From: Bacteroidales bacterium
GTDB lineage: Bacteria; Bacteroidota; Bacteroidia; Bacteroidales; FEN-979
Length of the DNA stretch: 47,045 nt
Assembly: GCA_030681475.1 (NCBI GenBank)
Contig: JAUXWT010000012.1
Location: 1 to 47,045, forward strand
Direction of reading: 5' to 3'
A model generated the notes under the pieces. The model made no database searches. It was not told the DNA's origin and saw nothing but the letters and a program-made list of their open reading frames with translations. Of this stretch, positions 42,977-47,045 are shown piece after piece; positions within the stretch are counted from its first letter, which is position 1, and every line of letters starts with the position of its first letter. The translations under genes and the position numbers were made by a program.

Positions 42977-43141
42977 CAAAATATTTATTAATACGCTGAT
43001 AATAAGGCTTAACCAAGAAATAAAATGAAGTTGCGCCAATTTATGTCAATCTCATGGCCGGAATTTATAAAATGTCATTATGCTAACTGCTTGAGCTTTG
43101 CCCAGCAAAGACAAAGATCATGGCGATAATAACTGTACATC

Positions 43142-45064
43142 GTGTGCTGCAAAACAATAGATATCTGTGAGACAAATTATCCGCATAAAGAAATTATAAA
43201 TTTCCGCAAACATTTATGGCTTATATTAATTCTGTTTTCTGTATTACTCATTGTTGGGGTTGATTGGTTTTTACGTTACAATGATTTTAATTCGTTTCAT
43301 GCAAAAGAATGGTCATTTTACATCCTTTCAATATTCTATTTAATTCTTTTCGAATACCTTTTCTTATCTGTATTTCATAGAATACAGCAAATTCGTACTG
43401 GCCTGATAGTCGTCATATCAGCGCTCTTTCTTCTCTTTTCTTTGGAATTGAGTAGCATTATTTTTTACCGTTATTTTAATGTCTTACCGAACTCTTTCAC
43501 TTTTGATTACGCATTCAATGAATGGAGTGATGTTAAAGGAATTTTACTTTCTGAACTTACATTTTTCAGGATATTGTTTTTTCTTATGCTCTTATCAACC
43601 GGCAGTATTTTCCTGCTTAGGTTTAGAACATTACTGATGCCTTCATTAACAAGCAAACCTGTTTTATTCATTTCAACCATATTATTTGTCTTGTTGTTTT
43701 TTGTATTTAACAATAATGTAAGGATGTATCCTGGATGCTTCATACCTCCAGTAAATACTTTCTTTTCCTTTTCTTTCGCCTTACAAAAACAACTTGGCGG
43801 CAAGGGTGCTGGAGTCAGGATGCTTTCCCAACCCAACCGACCGCATTTACCAACATTGAATTATAAACCAGCATTTAATGTTCTTGTAATTCTAGGCGAA
43901 TCTGCAAGAGCTATGAGCAGTCAGGCACATGGATATTCAAAACCAACGAATCCACGATTAACCGCGTTTCTGAATAAAAATGAAGGAATCGCTTTCCCTC
44001 GCTTTTACTCTGTGTGTACACGAACAATGCTTGCTTTTCCCTCTTTTCTTAACGGCGTAAGCCCATCACAGTCAATGGGATTATTGCATTATCAGCCATC
44101 GCTTTTCAACTATGCCAAAGCGGCTGGAGCTAATACATTTCTTATTTCTTCCCAATCTTATGATTGGGGAAATTTCCGGCAATTCATTAATGATGGTTCT
44201 ATTGACTATCTTTATGATAGAGAAACTAGCGGTGCGGCGCCGAGAGATGCGTGGTCAATTCCAGATTCTTTATTGCCAGCTGTACTAGGCAGCCATCTTA
44301 GAAATATAAATGGACCATTTGTTGGAATGCTTCATTTTTTTCTTACACATTATCCTTATTATAGTGATCATGAAGATCAACTATTTGAAAAGACTGCTTC
44401 CTCTGATTATGACGCTTCAACACATGCGCTTGACAGACAGGTCGGCAGGATTCTTGACACTTTAAATGAACTGGGATATTTAGACAACACTATCATACTA
44501 TTTTCGTCAGATCACGGTGAAGCCATGAATGAACATGGCTATTCGGGGCACCTACATACATTCTATAATGAAGAAGCCTGGATTCCAGCGTGGATATATG
44601 TTCCTTCTAAATTGCGCACAGGAAACAGTGATATAAACTCCCGCTATAAAGTTGTCCTGCAGAACATGCAAACCAATATGTGCAATTTAGACATTGTACC
44701 TACAGTTATGGAGTTGCTCGGAATATGGGATAATCCCCAATTTACAGATTGCCAAAAATCACTTCAGGGAAGACCTATTACAAAACCGATCGATTTTAAT
44801 CGTATTATTTTCATGCAAAACTACAATGAGATTGACAATAACACAATGTTTGTCGGCATGGGACTACTCTTTGGGAATCAAAAGTATTTGCTTCACACAA
44901 GGAACAATGCACTCGTTGAAGAAATATATAATATTGCGACTGATCCTTACGAACAAGTAAATCTAATCAAAAAAGAAGATCCCTGTTTTTTCCGTAAGCA
45001 GTTGCTAAAATATCCGGCATCAAAAGCACTACTCCAGGCATTTGAAAAACAGAATAAAAAATGA
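43142..45064 (+). CDS. EptA-like phosphoethanolamine transferase / sulfatase-fold membrane enzyme
   Basis: This 640-residue protein has five N-terminal TM helices (about 25-43, 57-78, 87-110, 138-160, 173-190), then a periplasmic alkaline-phosphatase-superfamily domain. Landmarks are VLVILGESARAMSSQAHGY (248-266, metal-binding Glu), the nucleophile region SVCTRTMLAFPSFLNG (Thr293 or Thr295) and SSDHGEAMNEHGYSGH (near 455-470, metal ligands). This is the EptA plan, which adds phosphoethanolamine to lipid A or another surface glycan and can change resistance to cationic peptides. It starts with GTG at 43142, as an in-frame stop lies just upstream and no early ATG exists. Low GC points to transfer. 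Confidence 0.85.
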   Translation: MCCKTIDICETNYPHKEIINFRKHLWLILILFSVLLIVGVDWFLRYNDFNSFHAKEWSFYILSIFYLILFEYLFLSVFHRIQQIRTGLIVVISALFLLFSLELSSIIFYRYFNVLPNSFTFDYAFNEWSDVKGILLSELTFFRILFFLMLLSTGSIFLLRFRTLLMPSLTSKPVLFISTILFVLLFFVFNNNVRMYPGCFIPPVNTFFSFSFALQKQLGGKGAGVRMLSQPNRPHLPTLNYKPAFNVLVILGESARAMSSQAHGYSKPTNPRLTAFLNKNEGIAFPRFYSVCTRTMLAFPSFLNGVSPSQSMGLLHYQPSLFNYAKAAGANTFLISSQSYDWGNFRQFINDGSIDYLYDRETSGAAPRDAWSIPDSLLPAVLGSHLRNINGPFVGMLHFFLTHYPYYSDHEDQLFEKTASSDYDASTHALDRQVGRILDTLNELGYLDNTIILFSSDHGEAMNEHGYSGHLHTFYNEEAWIPAWIYVPSKLRTGNSDINSRYKVVLQNMQTNMCNLDIVPTVMELLGIWDNPQFTDCQKSLQGRPITKPIDFNRIIFMQNYNEIDNNTMFVGMGLLFGNQKYLLHTRNNALVEEIYNIATDPYEQVNLIKKEDPCFFRKQLLKYPASKALLQAFEKQNKK

Positions 45065-45163
45065 TTAAGGAAATGCTTCAAGAGAATTGATTCAAAACAG
45101 ACATTTAATGGATAGCAAAGATTAATAGCATAGCCATTGTAAAGAAACACCATTTAAAGGCAG

Positions 45164-45178
45164 CGAGTCAACTCTCAC
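45164..45178. repeat. Possible internal remnant of the tRNA T-arm
   Basis: CGAGTCAACTCTC here matches the tRNA stretch CGAGTTCAACTCTC at 42953-42966 apart from one missing T. It lies 35 bases before the metallophosphoesterase start. It could mark an older junction between two inserted cassettes or be chance. Confidence 0.3.
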
Positions 45179-45212
45179 CCAACAGTAACATATGATAAGT
45201 TGATTTGAATTT

Positions 45213-46034
45213 ATGAAAAAGTTTGCAATAATATTTTTATTGGTAGCAGGTGCTGGTTTTTCAGCGTGCGAAAAATTCGAATACAATGTTTATGAAACCA
45301 ACCGGACAAAAAAAGACATTAAAGTGACCACTGAATATAATATCGAGCGTCTTTTAAGACTGTCACATAAAGACACACTTCATCTTGTTTTTACCGGAGA
45401 TACTCAACAATTTGATGATAACCTGGAGGACTTGGTGGAAGTGATTAACGATTTACCTGCATTGGATGCCGTAATAATTACTGGTGATATTGCCGAATAT
45501 GGCACAGCACATGAGTACAAGTTAATCAATGAGCAATTTAAATTGTTAAAAGTTCCGTTTATTACTGTTATTGGCAATCATGATTGTCTTGCCAACGGAC
45601 CCGAATTGTATAAAGATATTTATGGTCCGTTGAATTACTCATTTACATGGAACAACATACGTTTTGTTGCTCACAATACCAACAGCCGCGAATTTAATTT
45701 TAACGGAACAGTGCCAGATTTAAACTGGATGCAACAACAACTTGCCGATACTGCCAATTACCAATGTTGCATCTTTGTATCGCATATTCCGCCCTTTAAT
45801 ACAAGTTTTGATAAAGTCTTGGAACCAGGTTATACAAAGCTCATTCGCGAAGCAAAAAATACAATTTTCAGTTCAAACGGTCATCGGCATGATTATTCGC
45901 TCGACCAACCTTACAATGATGGAATCTGGTATTTAAACACCAGTAGCCCTCCCAATAGAATTTACTGTTATGTAACCATTTATCCCTATGCCTCACAAAG
46001 CAAAAAGTTTGATTGTGTTCCTGTGCATTTTTAA
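45213..46034 (+). CDS. Calcineurin-like metallophosphoesterase lipoprotein
   Basis: This 273-residue exported protein has a lipoprotein signal (MKKFAIIFLLVAGAGFSAC, Cys19). It carries the phosphoesterase metal motifs: GDTQQ (62-66), GDIAEYG (91-97), GNHDC (121-125), SHIPPF (about 193-198) and GHRHD (about 225-229). The first motif is normally DxH; here it is D-T-Q, an altered metal ligand. The product is predicted to hydrolyse phosphoesters at the cell envelope, substrate unknown. The next gene overlaps it by 47 bases in another frame, so the two are tightly linked. Confidence 0.85.
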   Translation: MKKFAIIFLLVAGAGFSACEKFEYNVYETNRTKKDIKVTTEYNIERLLRLSHKDTLHLVFTGDTQQFDDNLEDLVEVINDLPALDAVIITGDIAEYGTAHEYKLINEQFKLLKVPFITVIGNHDCLANGPELYKDIYGPLNYSFTWNNIRFVAHNTNSREFNFNGTVPDLNWMQQQLADTANYQCCIFVSHIPPFNTSFDKVLEPGYTKLIREAKNTIFSSNGHRHDYSLDQPYNDGIWYLNTSSPPNRIYCYVTIYPYASQSKKFDCVPVHF

Positions 46035-46629
46035 CGTAGCGGGCTATGCACAATTTGATAGTACTTTAACACAACCAAAGAAAAGAAGTTGGTATTTACC
46101 TAATGGTTTTTATACAGAATATGCCGGGGGTTTTGGAATGCTATCTGCCGGAATTTTGTTTAGGCCTTTAAAAAAAACCGAAGTGGCAATTTCCGTAGGA
46201 TACACTCCGCCAGTTCATGGGAACATCTGGACTGCCAACGCACTTGTTTCATACACACTATTTCGTATAAGATTAAATAAACAATTTACTTTCCATCTAT
46301 TAAAGACAGGAGCTTTTGTAAATTTTAATTTCGGGAAAAATATTTATTTAAAATGGCCTTCTCGTTATCCAGATGATTATTATTGGTGGAACTCATCAAT
46401 TAGATATGGTCCGTTTGTAGATACAGAACTAAAATATTCTCCTGTCAAAAATAATTTTGCCTGCACCTTTTTCTTTCAATGCCTTACAAATGATTTATAC
46501 CTTTACTCATACCTGCCCAATATGCGTTTTTTTTCTTTTTGTGATATTCTTGTTTTTGGAATAGGAATAAAAGTTTCCTGGATTTCACTTTACAAGCCAA
46601 AAATGCATAAAAAAATAGTGATGCAATGA
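45988..46629 (+). CDS. Outer-membrane beta-barrel-like protein
   Basis: This 213-residue product has a signal peptide (hydrophobic about 7-20, cut after GYA). Alternating aromatic strands suggest a small barrel: GFYTEYAGGFGMLSAGILF, KTEVAISVGYTPP, ALVSYTLFRIRL, FTFHLLKTGAFVNFNFG and VDTELKYSPV. The family is not recognised. It starts inside the metallophosphoesterase gene (47-base overlap), so the two are surely co-translated and may act together at the outer membrane. GC is low like the rest of this block. An ATG further in cannot be excluded, but the first one gives the signal peptide. Confidence 0.7.
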   Translation: MPHKAKSLIVFLCIFNVAGYAQFDSTLTQPKKRSWYLPNGFYTEYAGGFGMLSAGILFRPLKKTEVAISVGYTPPVHGNIWTANALVSYTLFRIRLNKQFTFHLLKTGAFVNFNFGKNIYLKWPSRYPDDYYWWNSSIRYGPFVDTELKYSPVKNNFACTFFFQCLTNDLYLYSYLPNMRFFSFCDILVFGIGIKVSWISLYKPKMHKKIVMQ

Positions 46630-46832
46630 CATCCATTCTTCTATCGGCCGGGCAATAAGGGATAAAGTGGTAAAAAAAGTGGTTGAAGTTCCTAACCATA
46701 ATTACGAATTCTTTCTGTCCGGGAGCTAAGTACATGACAAAATTTGAATAGAACTCATACGATCCTTTATTTGAAAGATACTATTTTGACATCACGGATT
46801 GCTTGGGTTAATAGGCATCCTGGAAAAATGAA
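46630..46832. other. Gap between the barrel gene and the integrase remnant
   Basis: No gene is supported. One plus-strand frame gives a short coding-like tail (DKVVKKVVEVPNHNYEFFLS, stop near 46727) that could be the end of a deleted gene. Confidence 0.35.
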
Positions 46833-47045
46833 TCAAACAATATCTCGGAGGTTTTTATCAGAGGGTGTTTTTTGATTGTATACTCTCGTCCCCGTTATCA
46901 GGAAAAAATAGTTAAATAGCGAATTGTAGGTCACCGAAATAATTCCATTTTGCAGGTCTACATCCCTGTCATTTAGAGAAATAGCTTCGCTGATCCGCAG
47001 TCCTGTTACAGCCACAAGCCCAAAGAATGCCGGATAGGTGATTGA
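46833..47045 (-). pseudogene. Truncated tyrosine recombinase (integrase), open at window edge
   Basis: The frame enters from beyond the window and reads FFGLVAVTGLRISEAISLNDRDVDLQNGIISV, the first-Arg box (TGLRxSE) of phage-type integrases. Intact proteins continue with a Lys-bearing hairpin and the HxxR and Tyr boxes. Here the similarity ends near 46925 and the rest (TYNSLFNYFFLITGTRVYN...) is unrelated sequence that reads through the tRNA-like repeat to a stop at 46833. The catalytic half is therefore missing. The position, at the distal tRNA copy, fits the integrase of the island or of one that replaced it. Confidence 0.75.

Larger units (their letters stand above)
42961..46898. mobile_element. 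Candidate tRNA-linked genomic island
   Basis: The tRNA 3' sequence ACTCTCGTCCCCG (42961-42973) recurs exactly at 46882-46894, extended to 15 of 17 matches (46882-46898). Between the copies the DNA is visibly AT-rich: a hand count of line 43201-43260 gives 19 G/C in 60, against 38 in 60 for line 42001-42060. A truncated tyrosine integrase abuts the distal copy. I infer a small, old island inserted at tRNA-Met and since decayed, carrying the genes at 43142, 45213 and 45988. Confidence 0.5.

Noticed and set aside
43142-46629. Antiphage defence island
   Set aside because: The three genes are a surface-transferase, a phosphoesterase lipoprotein and a barrel, with no nuclease, helicase, reverse transcriptase or toxin-antitoxin motif.
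46648-46727. A small gene ending in NHNYEFFLSGS
   Set aside because: The frame has no start and is too short to place in a family. It could be a deleted gene's tail but cannot be supported.

Overview
The window reads as a chromosomal segment of a Bacteroidota bacterium, probably class Bacteroidia. The evidence is a giant secreted protein with a type IX secretion (Por) C-terminal sorting domain, promoters of the Bacteroidota form TTG-N20-TANNTTTG, many Gly/Ser/Cys-type lipoproteins, a split proton-translocating transhydrogenase and a DUF3108 protein. Most of it is ordinary housekeeping DNA of moderate GC. Both ends carry mobile-element debris.

Layout. 1-2.2 kb: an IS4-type insertion sequence with perfect 17-bp ends, beside a decayed arylsulfotransferase fragment. 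2.7-5.9 kb (+): an amino-acid permease, a translationally coupled DUF3108 protein and a BadF/BadG-type sugar kinase. 5.9-9.2 kb (-): a tRNA-maturation operon (cca, a PRiA4_ORF3-like protein, miaA). 9.26-12.87 kb (+): an isocitrate-dehydrogenase-like enzyme, a degenerate HD protein and a fused aconitase-family enzyme behind a textbook Bacteroidota promoter. 12.9-14.9 kb: a lipid A-type acyltransferase (-) and lplA (+), ending in a bidirectional terminator. 14.9-25.4 kb (-): one 3484-residue T9SS cargo protein with ten tandem PKD-like repeats. 25.6-28.5 kb (-): dcp, a DsrE-like protein and an NTF2-like lipoprotein interrupted by a stop codon. 28.7-33.3 kb (+): a MacB-type ABC efflux system with two permeases and an adaptor. 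33.3-37.6 kb: pdxH (-), a Fer4_19-CDGSH iron-sulfur protein and the three-gene transhydrogenase (+). 37.7-42.7 kb: a small lipoprotein (-), rarA, an IS1182-type element inserted directly after the rarA stop, and an aldehyde dehydrogenase. 42.9 kb: tRNA-Met(CAT). 43.1-46.9 kb: an AT-rich stretch with an EptA-like transferase, a metallophosphoesterase lipoprotein and an outer-membrane barrel. It is bounded by the tRNA 3' end, a partial copy of that end, and a truncated tyrosine integrase that runs off the window.

The most unusual signals are in non-coding DNA. A family of 7-9 bp tandem microsatellites follows stop codons in at least nine intergenic gaps. One heptamer, GCGTGAC, occurs at three separate loci, and at one of them it lies in frame inside the aconitase-family gene. 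I found no CRISPR array, no recognisable defence locus and no biosynthetic cluster. The best candidates for something undescribed are this microsatellite system and the tRNA-linked cassette at the right end.
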